Below, one piece after another: positions 32,630-41,738 of a stretch of DNA of 43,388 nt. Position numbers and translations under genes: made by a program. The stretch spans positions 1 to 43,388 of the forward strand of contig CAKPJK010000010.1 of NCBI GenBank assembly GCA_934162615.1. The letters are read 5' to 3'. Positions within the stretch are counted from its first letter, which is position 1; every line of letters starts with the position of its first letter. Below the pieces are notes generated by a model that was not told where the DNA came from, ran no database searches, and saw only the letters and a program-made list of their open reading frames with translations. Source of the DNA: an uncultured Clostridia bacterium. Lineage in GTDB: Bacteria > Bacillota > Clostridia > TANB77 > CAG-508.

Positions 32630-33586
32630 TTATTTAGTAACTCTTATAACTCCAGTTTCTTCTGTAACACCATCAGAATTTGTTACTGTTACTTCTATTA
32701 AGTTTTCTCCAGATTGCAATTGATAAACATTATTTGTATTTGTATTAAATTCAAATTCTTTCATATCATAACTATCTAAATTAAAGAAGTAATCTTTATT
32801 TTCATCTTGATTTATTTTAAATTGTACCTTTGTTAATTTTTCATCATCTGAAGCCTTTATTATAAAGTATGATTTGCTATCATCTGTAGTTACTGATACT
32901 TTAGGTTTTGATACCCCATTAATTTTTTGTACTTTAGTATCTGTATTATTATCTTCATCTACAGTAATTACCGTTAATGTATGAAGTCCTTTTATTGCAT
33001 CTATCTCTTGATTTAAAGTCGTGTCGTTAATTTCAATTGTTTTTTCTTCTTCATCATCCCATCTATAAGTCATATATGATATCGTTTTTTCACTTTCTGC
33101 AGTAATCTTTATTTTATTACCTGATACTTCAAAATTTATATTACTTTCACGCTCATATTGTTTTTCATATGGTATTTCTTTACCATCCTCATCTGTTATT
33201 ACAACATGTAATGTATTTTTTCCAGTTGGAACTTTTATCTCCTGTTCAATATATTTTCCATTATTTCCATTTACAACTGTCTTTTCTTCATCATTCCATC
33301 TATATTCTAATTTAGAAATATTTTTTCCATATACTACTTTTAATAAAATTGTATCTTCTGTTTTGTCTTCTATAGATATTGATGGTTGTAAATTTTCTTC
33401 TTGCTGTTGTTTTTGTTTTTCTACTATAACATATGTTCCTGTTCCTATTATTAATAAGCCAAAAATTAACATTGCTATTGCAAAAAATTTAAGTATATTT
33501 TTTATATCAGCTGGATTACCGCTTTTTTTTCTATTTTTTTCCTTTTTATTATTCATTGGCATACTTGTTGAAAGTATTTGATTCAT
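32630..33586 (-). CDS. Membrane-anchored protein with three Ig-like repeats
   Basis: 318 residues. The cytoplasmic N-terminus is basic (KKEKNRKKSG), followed by one transmembrane segment (about 33-54) and a linker. Three ~80-residue extracellular beta-sandwich-like repeats follow, each with a YRWNDEE/YRWDDEEE/KFKINQDENK-type strand: about 68-145, 148-222 and 226-318. The repeats resemble bacterial Ig-like or cadherin-like modules; the family is not known to me. AGGTG precedes the ATG. It sits between the adhesin and the GGDEF gene on the same strand, ends at a terminator, and is probably a cell-surface protein. Confidence 0.65.
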   Translation of the reverse strand: MNQILSTSMPMNNKKEKNRKKSGNPADIKNILKFFAIAMLIFGLLIIGTGTYVIVEKQKQQQEENLQPSISIEDKTEDTILLKVVYGKNISKLEYRWNDEEKTVVNGNNGKYIEQEIKVPTGKNTLHVVITDEDGKEIPYEKQYERESNINFEVSGNKIKITAESEKTISYMTYRWDDEEEKTIEINDTTLNQEIDAIKGLHTLTVITVDEDNNTDTKVQKINGVSKPKVSVTTDDSKSYFIIKASDDEKLTKVQFKINQDENKDYFFNLDSYDMKEFEFNTNTNNVYQLQSGENLIEVTVTNSDGVTEETGVIRVTK

Positions 33587-33654
33587 TTTTTCTACACCTC
33601 ACTACTAATGAAATTATAACATACTGATTTTTAATTGTAAACCTAAAAATCAAA

Positions 33655-33693
33655 AAAATGAGACAAATTGGACTAATCCAAATGTCTCATTTT
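33655..33693 (-). terminator. Terminator of the adhesin gene
   Basis: AAAATGAGACA...TGTCTCATTTT with inner TTGGA/TCCAA pairing; on the minus strand a long T-run follows. It starts just after the stop codon at 33699. Confidence 0.85.
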
Positions 33694-33698
33694 AAATA

Positions 33699-36600
33699 TT
33701 ATAATACAAACTTTTTAATTAATACAACTCCACCTGCTAATGTTACTAGCACTGCACAAGTTAAACTAATATATAGTTTTGCTGTACCTGTTGCTGCTGA
33801 TAACAATACTGGTGCATCATCAATATCGTCTTCTCCTGGTTTCTTATTATTAGGAGTAGAGTCTCTATCTGGTACATGTTTATCATTGTAATCCTCTGAA
33901 ATTTCCGCTGTATTAACTTTTAATCCCATATTATTCTTATCATTTTTCCAAGTTAGTAATACTTCTACTTCTGCACTTTGACCTGGCTGTAATAATGTAT
34001 TTTCAAGTTTTCTAGTTGAAATCACATTGTTTCCTTCATCTTTCCAATCCGGATTATCTTTTGCATCAAATTTTAATCCATCTGGAATATAATCTTTAAT
34101 TTGTTTTGCAAATCCAGCAATATCTCCTTCATTTGTTACTCTAATTGAGTATCTAAATTTAACAGTTACTGAATTTATTTTCTTTTTCTTTAATTCAACT
34201 TTAACAACTTGCTCTGGATTATCTTCTGCTTTATGTCCAGTTTGTGTTACAGTCTCTTTGCCATTTTCAATAACAATTGCTTGTGTTACCCATTTTCTTA
34301 ATGCTAAATCAAATTCTGTAAGTTTAACATATTCTTTATCTTGGTCATCCTCACCATCTATCCATTTATCTGGTGTTGAATCTATATCATCTACTGGTTT
34401 TCCGTCTTTATCAGTATCATCTGTAATTTGAGCAGAGTTTACTAATATTTTACTTGAACCATTTGGTTCTGTTACTTTAAATGCTATTTTTACATCTGCA
34501 TAATCAGGATTTGTATCTGATATTTCTTTTGTTCCATCAAAAGCTGTTAGCAATGCTGGATTTTCTTTTAATTCAGAATTCGCAGCCATTCTTGCTTCAC
34601 CTTGTTCTTTTGATAGATAATCTGTTGTTAATTTTACAGCATTTTTTACATCTGTTGTTTCATTTCCATCTTTATCATACATTACCCATCTATATTCTTT
34701 ATTTAAATTATTGTCTGGTAAGTATTCAAGTCCGTCTGGTATATCATCAGATACTTTTGATGCAAATCCATCAATTTCACCTTCATTAAATACTCTTATT
34801 GTGTATGTAACAATATCACTTGTTACAACATCTAGTGGATCTTTTGAATGTTCATATGTTATTTTATTATTATCTTTATCATATTTAACTTGTGGAATTC
34901 TTGATGTTACTTCTTTATCACTAATATTTGTAATAAATTTTCTTAATGCCAAATCAAACTTCTTAACAACTAATTTTTCAAAGTCATCATCATCTTCTTG
35001 TCCTGGTATGTAGTCACCTGTTTCATTATCTTTATATGATGGTAAGTCCTTGTCTGATGGTAATATTACATTATTTTCCTTAGAGTCTCTATCAGTTATA
35101 TCTTTTTTGTTTTCATCTTTATATTTTGTAATATCAGCTATATTGGTAATTTTTCCTTGTGCATCACTCGTAACTTTACACATAATTGGAACTTCTTTAT
35201 AAGATAATATTATTTTTCCATCCTCTCCCGTTGTTGTTTTTCCTATAAGTGAATTGTCTAAATAATTTGTAGTTACTGTTCTTCCGTCTTCTGATATTTT
35301 CCATCCATATTGATTATTAAAGTCACCATCAACATATGTTAGATATGATGGTAAGTGATCTTTTATTTCACTTGCATATCCATCTAATGTTCCCTCATTA
35401 TATACTCTTAACATATATACAACTATATCATTTTGTGTAACTTCTACTGGCGTTTTTGGATGATTATATGTTGCTGTTGTTATTAATTTTCCATCTTCAC
35501 CTACTGTATTCAATTTTGATGTATCTACTTTTGGTGCTCTCGTATATGAACCATTAGAATCTTTTAAATACTCGCTATCTTCTACTGTTGTATCTTTACT
35601 TACGGCTATGATAAACTTTCTTAATGCTAAGTCAAATGATTGTAATTTAACATTATCATAATCTTCGTCATCTTCATATTTTTTCCATACCTCTGGCTTT
35701 GAGTCCCTATCATCTACAGGATTTCCATCTTTATCTGTATCTCCTGTAATTGCTGCCTCATTTCTAATTATTCCGTTTACTGCATCATCACTTGCAACAA
35801 CTTTCATGTATACAGAGACTTCTTTATAATCTGGATTTTTATCATTGATTGTATTTACATATCCTTTTGTTTTATCAAATGCTTTTATTAAATTTGCACC
35901 TTCTGTTGCAATTTCTGCACCTTTTCCTTTTGCCAAATAATCTGTAGTAATTAATTCTACCTTTTGAGTATCTTGGTTTATAGTTTTCATATCCCAAATA
36001 CCCTGATTGTATTTAATTGCCTCTTTTTCTTCTTTTGATAGTGTTGCATCATTTTCTAGGTCTTCACCTTTATTTTCTGACCACATAAATTCTAGACCTT
36101 CTGGAATATCTTCTGAAATTTCTGAAGCATATCCATCAATTTCACCTTCGTTATATACTCTTAATGTGTATTTTACTATATCTCCATTTTTTACAGATAC
36201 TGGTGTTTTGTCTAAATCATAGTCTGCTGTTGTAGCTGATCCATTTGCTAATTTTGTTACATCAACTCCTAAAATTCTTTCAGGCACTTTTGTTCCATTT
36301 ACTTCAACTATTCTTTTTACTAATTTTAAGTCAAATTGATAGTCTTTAACATAAACATAGATATTTCCATCTGCATTTAATTCAACATTTACATCATTTT
36401 CTTTTTGTGATGTTATATCTTTTCCATTATCATCTAAAACTTTACGTGTTACATTCTTTACTTTATATGTATTATTTTCTAATACTTTCTCTACTGTTAT
36501 TTGAATTGTTCCATTAAATTTACAGTATTCGTCTGGTGCAACAGTTTCTTTAATTGTATAAACATCATTTTGTGTTAAATTGTCAGATGTTATTTTCACA

Positions 36601-38342
36601 TCTTTTGCAATTGTTAATCTTCCTGTTACTTCTTTTGTTTCACCATTTACAACGAATGTTGCTTTACTGTTCAATTGTTCACCATCAGCATCTTGTTTTA
36701 CTAATACTAGATTATATAAACCTTCATTTTGCTTTTTGATTATTAATTTTTCAAAGTCATCATCATCTTGTTGTCCCTTATAATAGTTATTTGAATCTGA
36801 TAAATCAGATTTATTGTTATTTCCTGTATAACCAGACATATTGTCTTTATTCACACTTGGTGTTGTTGATGGTTCAGAATCTCTATCTTTACCTTTTTCA
36901 CTTGTTATATCTTCTTTAGCAACTGCGTCATATTCCTTTGAAATCCATGCAACATTTGTTAATACTATATCATTCTTAGTATTTGCAGATGCTGTTACAG
37001 TACATTCAATTTCAATTGTATCTGAATCTATTGTATTTCCATCATAAGCCACCAAATTATTTGTTCCTGCAGTTGTGAATGTTGCTTTATTTGTTGATTC
37101 ATCATATGAAACAGCATAGCTATTTCCCTTTGTTGATGTTACTATTCCTGTTGTTTTTAATTTTAAACCTGTTGGTAATTGATCAATTATTTCTTTTGCT
37201 CTACCTGCTTTTTCACCTTCATTATATACTGTTAATTTATATGTAACAGTATCATTTGTATTAACCGCTACTGGATCTTTTCTATGCTTATATGTAGCTG
37301 TTGTTCCTGAAGTTAAGGTAGACTTATCTATATTTGGAACTCTTGTTTCAGCGACTTCTGTTCCATTTATCTTTGTGATATATTTTCTTAATGCCAAATC
37401 AAATTCTCTTGTATCAGGTGTTCTTTCTATTAATATAATTGGTTGAGTGTTTTGTACTGATGGATTTGCATACAATGTAACTTTTGTATTTGAGTGTGTT
37501 GTTCCATTTGCATATCCCGTCGCATTCTCATTAGCTTTTGATATTAAGTAATTATATAATAGTACAGCTTGTTCTTGTCTATCTTTTCCTGCACCCACTT
37601 GTTTTTTATTTTCAAAATGTAAATCATAATCACTTAAACTTGTATATTCCTTTCCAGCTTGTTCCATTTGTTCTGTTCTATAAAATAGCCAAGATGTTTT
37701 GTCCTCTCCATATTGGTTAAATACTTTATCAAATAACGAATCATCATGATTTGTAAAATACCACATTGCTGCCTGTTGAACTGCCTCTATATCACTATCT
37801 GTTAAAGGATTATCATAATCTTCATCATATATTCCTGCTGCATTTAACAATTCTGTTTTTTCAACATCTGTTGAGACTCCTTTTAAATATACAAGATCAG
37901 TTAATGCTAATAAATTATTATAATATCCATTAGTAACTAATTTATTTAAAACCGTATTACCAGAATTTTTTATTTTATCTTTTTCAGTTTTAAAATCATA
38001 TGCAATTGTATATTCTGCTTTTTTGCTTGTATCACTAAAGCCTATTCCAGCTCTCACACAATAATAATTTCCAGTAACAAATGTACTACTTGCATTACTA
38101 TCATATTTTACAATTTGCCAGATTTTTGTTCCAACTATTGAATCAGTTGATGAACCATTTGCATAGGGATTAAATATCGCATATCCCATATTTTCTGGTG
38201 TTGTCCCCTTTCTGTATTCATTTATTCCAAAATATAATGCTGGTGTAAGTGATGAACTTGCCTTTACCACATTTGGAATTATCATAACAAGAATTGCCAT
38301 TGCAATGCTTATTAATGTCAAAGTTATTTTTTTCTTACTCAT
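33699..38342 (-). CDS. Large surface adhesin: thioester domain plus five FDLALRK (isopeptide/DUF11-like) modules
   Basis: 1547 residues. A signal peptide (about 1-28, ending VVKA) precedes a thioester domain (about 30-290) with Cys95 (YYCVRAG) and Gln190 (VQQAAMWYF), the residues that form the Cys-Gln thioester for covalent host or surface attachment in known Gram-positive adhesins. Five repeated modules follow, each starting FDLALRK or FDLKLVK at about 312, 667, 902, 1125 and 1342. Linkers rich in Asp (DDDDFEKL, DRDSKP) separate them, and one Cna-B-like module (about 555-660) lies between modules 1 and 2. The C-terminus has a hydrophobic helix but no LPXTG, so it is membrane-anchored rather than sortase-linked. 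GGAGA precedes the ATG; a near-consensus promoter is 35 bp upstream. Confidence 0.88.
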   Translation of the reverse strand: MSKKKITLTLISIAMAILVMIIPNVVKASSSLTPALYFGINEYRKGTTPENMGYAIFNPYANGSSTDSIVGTKIWQIVKYDSNASSTFVTGNYYCVRAGIGFSDTSKKAEYTIAYDFKTEKDKIKNSGNTVLNKLVTNGYYNNLLALTDLVYLKGVSTDVEKTELLNAAGIYDEDYDNPLTDSDIEAVQQAAMWYFTNHDDSLFDKVFNQYGEDKTSWLFYRTEQMEQAGKEYTSLSDYDLHFENKKQVGAGKDRQEQAVLLYNYLISKANENATGYANGTTHSNTKVTLYANPSVQNTQPIILIERTPDTREFDLALRKYITKINGTEVAETRVPNIDKSTLTSGTTATYKHRKDPVAVNTNDTVTYKLTVYNEGEKAGRAKEIIDQLPTGLKLKTTGIVTSTKGNSYAVSYDESTNKATFTTAGTNNLVAYDGNTIDSDTIEIECTVTASANTKNDIVLTNVAWISKEYDAVAKEDITSEKGKDRDSEPSTTPSVNKDNMSGYTGNNNKSDLSDSNNYYKGQQDDDDFEKLIIKKQNEGLYNLVLVKQDADGEQLNSKATFVVNGETKEVTGRLTIAKDVKITSDNLTQNDVYTIKETVAPDEYCKFNGTIQITVEKVLENNTYKVKNVTRKVLDDNGKDITSQKENDVNVELNADGNIYVYVKDYQFDLKLVKRIVEVNGTKVPERILGVDVTKLANGSATTADYDLDKTPVSVKNGDIVKYTLRVYNEGEIDGYASEISEDIPEGLEFMWSENKGEDLENDATLSKEEKEAIKYNQGIWDMKTINQDTQKVELITTDYLAKGKGAEIATEGANLIKAFDKTKGYVNTINDKNPDYKEVSVYMKVVASDDAVNGIIRNEAAITGDTDKDGNPVDDRDSKPEVWKKYEDDEDYDNVKLQSFDLALRKFIIAVSKDTTVEDSEYLKDSNGSYTRAPKVDTSKLNTVGEDGKLITTATYNHPKTPVEVTQNDIVVYMLRVYNEGTLDGYASEIKDHLPSYLTYVDGDFNNQYGWKISEDGRTVTTNYLDNSLIGKTTTGEDGKIILSYKEVPIMCKVTSDAQGKITNIADITKYKDENKKDITDRDSKENNVILPSDKDLPSYKDNETGDYIPGQEDDDDFEKLVVKKFDLALRKFITNISDKEVTSRIPQVKYDKDNNKITYEHSKDPLDVVTSDIVTYTIRVFNEGEIDGFASKVSDDIPDGLEYLPDNNLNKEYRWVMYDKDGNETTDVKNAVKLTTDYLSKEQGEARMAANSELKENPALLTAFDGTKEISDTNPDYADVKIAFKVTEPNGSSKILVNSAQITDDTDKDGKPVDDIDSTPDKWIDGEDDQDKEYVKLTEFDLALRKWVTQAIVIENGKETVTQTGHKAEDNPEQVVKVELKKKKINSVTVKFRYSIRVTNEGDIAGFAKQIKDYIPDGLKFDAKDNPDWKDEGNNVISTRKLENTLLQPGQSAEVEVLLTWKNDKNNMGLKVNTAEISEDYNDKHVPDRDSTPNNKKPGEDDIDDAPVLLSAATGTAKLYISLTCAVLVTLAGGVVLIKKFVL

Positions 38343-38377
38343 AACAAATATCTCCTTTTACAAATAACATTTACTTT

Positions 38378-38406
38378 ATTTTATGTCATTAAAAGTGTTA
38401 AGTCAA
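38378..38406 (-). promoter_or_regulatory. Sigma-A-type promoter of the adhesin gene
   Basis: Minus strand: TTGACT (38401-38406), 17-bp spacer, TAAAAT (38378-38383). The leader is only ~30 bases, too short for a riboswitch. Confidence 0.75.
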
Positions 38407-38699
38407 TAGGCTTTTCCGCTATTTTGTTTGGTTTATTTTTGTGCTCTCTAACTACTTACGGAAAGTCTTTTTTTAAGATGCATTATTTTTTTACACCTAC
38501 ATTACAATTATATTACATTTTTGTTACAAAATCAATATTTATGTAAAATGTTTATAAATTTTTTGTGTTTTTACTAGGGATTTCAGTGTTTTCTTAATTC
38601 AGTAAAAAAAAAATCCAACTTTTTCAGATTTGTTCTATTGCATATTTTTCATAAAAATACATATGTTTAATTAGTATATTCTAAAATTTGGAGGTTCAA
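38407..38699. other. Divergent intergenic region between adhesin and carboxypeptidase
   Basis: AT-rich, with no ORF. A hairpin with a ~40-base loop (GGCTTTTCCG near 38409, CGGAAAGTC near 38459, then a T-run) reads like a plus-strand terminator, but no plus-strand gene ends there. TTGCAT (38637) is a possible -35 for the carboxypeptidase gene. Nothing else is recognisable. Confidence 0.4.
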
Positions 38700-39982
38700 A
38701 TGAAAAAAATTATATACAAAGTTTTTATATTTTTTTATATTTTTCTTTTATGTTTTACCACAATATCTTTTTGTGATGATATAGATTATGACTCTTTAAA
38801 CATTAATACTGAAATACAAGAAGCCTCATCATTGCCTCAAAACGAAATAAAAATTCCAGATACCAATTCCAGATCTTGTGTTATTATAGATAGAAATACA
38901 AATATCATCTTATATGGTAAAAATGAAAATGAAAAAAGAAAAATGGCATCAACAACAAAAATAATGACCGCAATAATTATTATAGAAAACTGTAACTTAA
39001 ATGAAAATGTAGAAATTTCAAAAAAAGCTGCTGAAACAGGTGGCTCAAGATTAGGCTTGAAAACTGGTGATAAAATTACAATAAAAGATTTATTATATGG
39101 CCTTATGATGCGTTCTGGAAATGATTCTGCAGTTGCTCTTGCCGAATATTGCCGGTCGGCAATGTCGAAGGTTTTGCAGAAAAAATGAATAAAAAAGCAT
39201 TAGAATTAGGTCTAAAAAATACCCACTTTGAAACACCTCATGGACTAGATTCTGACAAACATTATACTACCGCATATGAATTAGCCTTACTTGCTAACTA
39301 TGCTATGAATAATAAAACATTCTCTAAAATTGTTGGAACAAAAGAATATACTATAACAATAAATGGCTCACCAAAACAGTTGACAAATACAAATGAACTC
39401 CTTGGTAATTTTGATGGAGTTTATGGAATTAAAACTGGTTTTACAAATGGTGCTAACAGATGTCTAGTAACTGCTTGCAAGAGAAATAACATTGATATAA
39501 TTTGTGTTGTTCTTGGTGCAGATACTAAAAAATTCAGAACCCAAGATAGTGTGAAATTAATAAACTATATTTTTAATAATTTCAAATCTATAAACATTGA
39601 AAATATCATTAATAAAAATTTTGATAATTGGAAAAATAAAAATTTAGATAAAATTATCCTTAGCAAGTCTACTTCTAAAACAATTGAATTCAGTATAAAA
39701 CCTAATATAGACTGCCCTATTTCCACTGAAAATTGTTATATTCCTGTTAGAAAAGATTTAATTAATAATATTTCAGTTAATATAGATTGTCCTTTGTATT
39801 TTGAAACACCAATACACACAAACTCTAAATTAGGCACAATAAATGTTCATGTTACAGATTATTGTAATTTTGAATATTATATATTCAATACTGCAGAAAT
39901 AGAACATAAATCTTGGAATAATTATTTTCTAAATTTTTTAAAAAACTATTCTAATATTCTTTTACAATTCACATCATTATAA
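38700..39982 (+). pseudogene. D-alanyl-D-alanine carboxypeptidase (DacF/PBP5 type), frameshifted
   Basis: The start is ATG 38700, seven bases after GGAGG; a signal peptide (about 1-25) follows. The frame carries the SxxK box (ASTTKIMT) and SGN box (MRSGNDSAVALAEY), then breaks; the KTG box (GIKTGFTNG) and C-terminal domain are in another frame. Removing two Cs, at 39153 and 39157 (TGC-C-GGT-C-GGC), restores EYCGGNVEGFAEKMNKKALELG, the expected sequence, and a 426-aa protein with all three active-site motifs. Such enzymes trim the terminal D-Ala of peptidoglycan stem peptides outside the membrane. The clean repair with two identical insertions argues for a sequence error. It is divergent from the adhesin gene and convergent with acpP. 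Confidence 0.88.
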
Positions 39983-40036
39983 TTGTTAAGAGATTCTCAT
40001 ACAAAATTTTTACAGATTATAATAATTCAATATAGT

Positions 40037-40078
40037 AAAAATGCAATAATAAATTTTGTAATTTATCATTGCATTTTT
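40037..40078. terminator. Bidirectional terminator between the carboxypeptidase gene and acpP
   Basis: 18-bp arms (AAAAATGCAAT... and ...ATTGCATTTTT) with a single mismatch and A/T-runs at both ends. Confidence 0.85.
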
Positions 40079-40119
40079 ATTTTATAAATTTTCTGAAATT
40101 TTTACTTTTCAGATTTGTT

Positions 40120-40359
40120 TTAAACGTTTTCTTTTATATAATCAACAACGTCTCCAACTGTTACAACTATGTCTGCATCGCTATCTGGAATTTCTATATC
40201 AAATTCTTCTTCTATAGCCATTACTAATTCAACTATATCTAAAGAATCAGCTCCTAAATCATCAATAAAAGATGCTTCCATTGTTACAGCAGTATCTGCT
40301 ACACCTAATTGTTCAACAATTATAGCTTTTACTTTTTCTAAAATTTCCTCTGAACTCAT
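40120..40359 (-). CDS. acpP: Acyl carrier protein
   Basis: 79 residues, acidic. Ser39 in the invariant DSLD motif (GADSLDIVELVMAIEEEFDIEIPD) carries the 4'-phosphopantetheine arm that holds growing fatty acyl chains. AGGAGGTGA lies upstream of the ATG, and a near-perfect promoter is at 40420-40448. It follows plsX on the same strand, as in many Firmicutes, but with its own promoter. Confidence 0.97.
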   Translation of the reverse strand: MSSEEILEKVKAIIVEQLGVADTAVTMEASFIDDLGADSLDIVELVMAIEEEFDIEIPDSDADIVVTVGDVVDYIKENV

Positions 40360-40419
40360 GATTCGAGTTCACCTCCTCTCAAGTTTTCCTTTTGTATGTA
40401 TATCTTTTTTTATAATACT

Positions 40420-40448
40420 TTTATATTATATGTTAAGATATTTGTCAA
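40420..40448 (-). promoter_or_regulatory. Sigma-A-type promoter of acpP
   Basis: Minus strand: TTGACA (40443-40448, perfect -35), 17-bp spacer, TATAAA (40420-40425). Confidence 0.75.
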
Positions 40449-40525
40449 GTGTATTTATAAATTATTTTAATTTTATACTAAACGTTCAGTTCCAATAATA
40501 AATTCTTAGAAAATAATAGCAATCA

Positions 40526-41539
40526 TTATTTATTAAATGCTTCTATCATTTTATCTACTGCTTTATTCTCTACAAATTTTTCTGCTTGAATAATTGTATA
40601 TTCAAATAATTTTTCATCACTACTTCCATGTGCTTTAACAACAGGTTTTTTTACCCCTAAGAATAACGCTCCACCATATCTCTTATAATCCATTGTATTT
40701 GCAAATCTATTTATTGCCGGAAGTGATGGTATTGCTGCAATTTTTGATAGTATATTTTTTAATAAACTCTCTTTTAAAGATTTTTTTACAAATTTTCCTA
40801 AGCCTTCAGTTGTTTTTAAAAATACATTACCAGTAAATCCATCTGTTACAATAGCATCTATTTTACCTGAAAAAGCATCTCTACCTTCTACATTCCCTAC
40901 AAAGTTGATATCCAATTCTTCTGCTTTTTCTTTTAATAATCTATAACTTTCTTTTACAAGTTCATTTCCCTTTGTTTCTTCTGTTCCTATATTTAAAAGT
41001 CCTATCGCTGGTTTTTCAATTCCAAATGTATTTCTTAAATATATTGATGACATCTGTGCAAATTGTAATAAATTTACTGGTTTGCAATTTGTATTTGAAC
41101 CACAATCCATTAATAATAACTGACTTTTATATGCTGGCAATATTCCTGCAAGTGCCGGTCTGTCTATACCTTTTATTCGTCCTACTAATAGCGTTGCTCC
41201 TGCAAGTAATGCTCCTGAATTTCCTGCAGATATAAATACATCACCTTCATCTTGTTTTAGCATATTAAATCCAACTACCATTGATGAATCTTTTTTGTGT
41301 TTTATCGCAACTGTTGGTTGGTCTTCCATTTCTATTGTTTCTGTTGCGTTATGTATTTTTAATCTATCTGAAATTTCTTCCATTTCTTTTCCATAAAATT
41401 CTTTTATTTTGCTTCTAATTACTTCTTCTTTTCCTACTAATATAATTTCAGCCTTTACTTTATTTACCGCTTTAATTGCACCTTTTATATTTGCATCTGG
41501 TGCATTGTCTCCACCCATTGCGTCTAAGATTATTTTCAC
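40526..41539 (-). CDS. plsX: PlsX, phosphate acyltransferase
   Basis: 337 residues, full length. It begins MKIILDAMGGDNAP, the family signature, and has AGNSGALLAG, NIGTEETKGN, FVGNVEGRDAFSG and DAIVTDGFTGNV. It converts acyl-ACP to acyl phosphate, the first step of phospholipid synthesis with PlsY, on the inner membrane face. The start is GTG, eight bases after AGGAGG. A promoter is at 41589-41617. The acpP gene follows at 166 bp. Confidence 0.97.
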   Translation of the reverse strand: MKIILDAMGGDNAPDANIKGAIKAVNKVKAEIILVGKEEVIRSKIKEFYGKEMEEISDRLKIHNATETIEMEDQPTVAIKHKKDSSMVVGFNMLKQDEGDVFISAGNSGALLAGATLLVGRIKGIDRPALAGILPAYKSQLLLMDCGSNTNCKPVNLLQFAQMSSIYLRNTFGIEKPAIGLLNIGTEETKGNELVKESYRLLKEKAEELDINFVGNVEGRDAFSGKIDAIVTDGFTGNVFLKTTEGLGKFVKKSLKESLLKNILSKIAAIPSLPAINRFANTMDYKRYGGALFLGVKKPVVKAHGSSDEKLFEYTIIQAEKFVENKAVDKMIEAFNK

Positions 41540-41588
41540 TTTTAGTTCCTCCTAAATTTGTTTATTTCATTTTATTTGTGATATATCT

Positions 41589-41617
41589 ATTTTATTATTC
41601 TTTTATAAAAATTACAA
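41589..41617 (-). promoter_or_regulatory. Sigma-A-type promoter of plsX
   Basis: Minus strand: TTGTAA (41612-41617), 17-bp spacer, TAAAAT (41589-41594). Confidence 0.65.
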
Positions 41618-41679
41618 GTAGTTTTTTAAAAAAGTAACAAAAAAACTATCCTATGAAAACTAAAGTGGGAAATAAGTGG

Positions 41680-41728
41680 GAAAAAAGAAAATAGCAAGGT
41701 GCTACAAATCTTTGTAACCCTTGCTATT
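41680..41728 (-). terminator. Terminator of tuf
   Basis: ATAGCAAGG/CCTTGCTAT stem (41691-41699 with 41719-41727) with further inner pairing TACAAA/TTTGTA; on the minus strand it is followed by TTTTCTTTTTT. Confidence 0.9.
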
Positions 41729-41738
41729 AGTACATTTA

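Noticed and set aside
38407..38470. Riboswitch upstream of the adhesin (for example cyclic di-GMP class)
   Set aside because: The strong promoter at 38378-38406 lies downstream of this segment, leaving a ~30-base leader, and no known riboswitch consensus is present.
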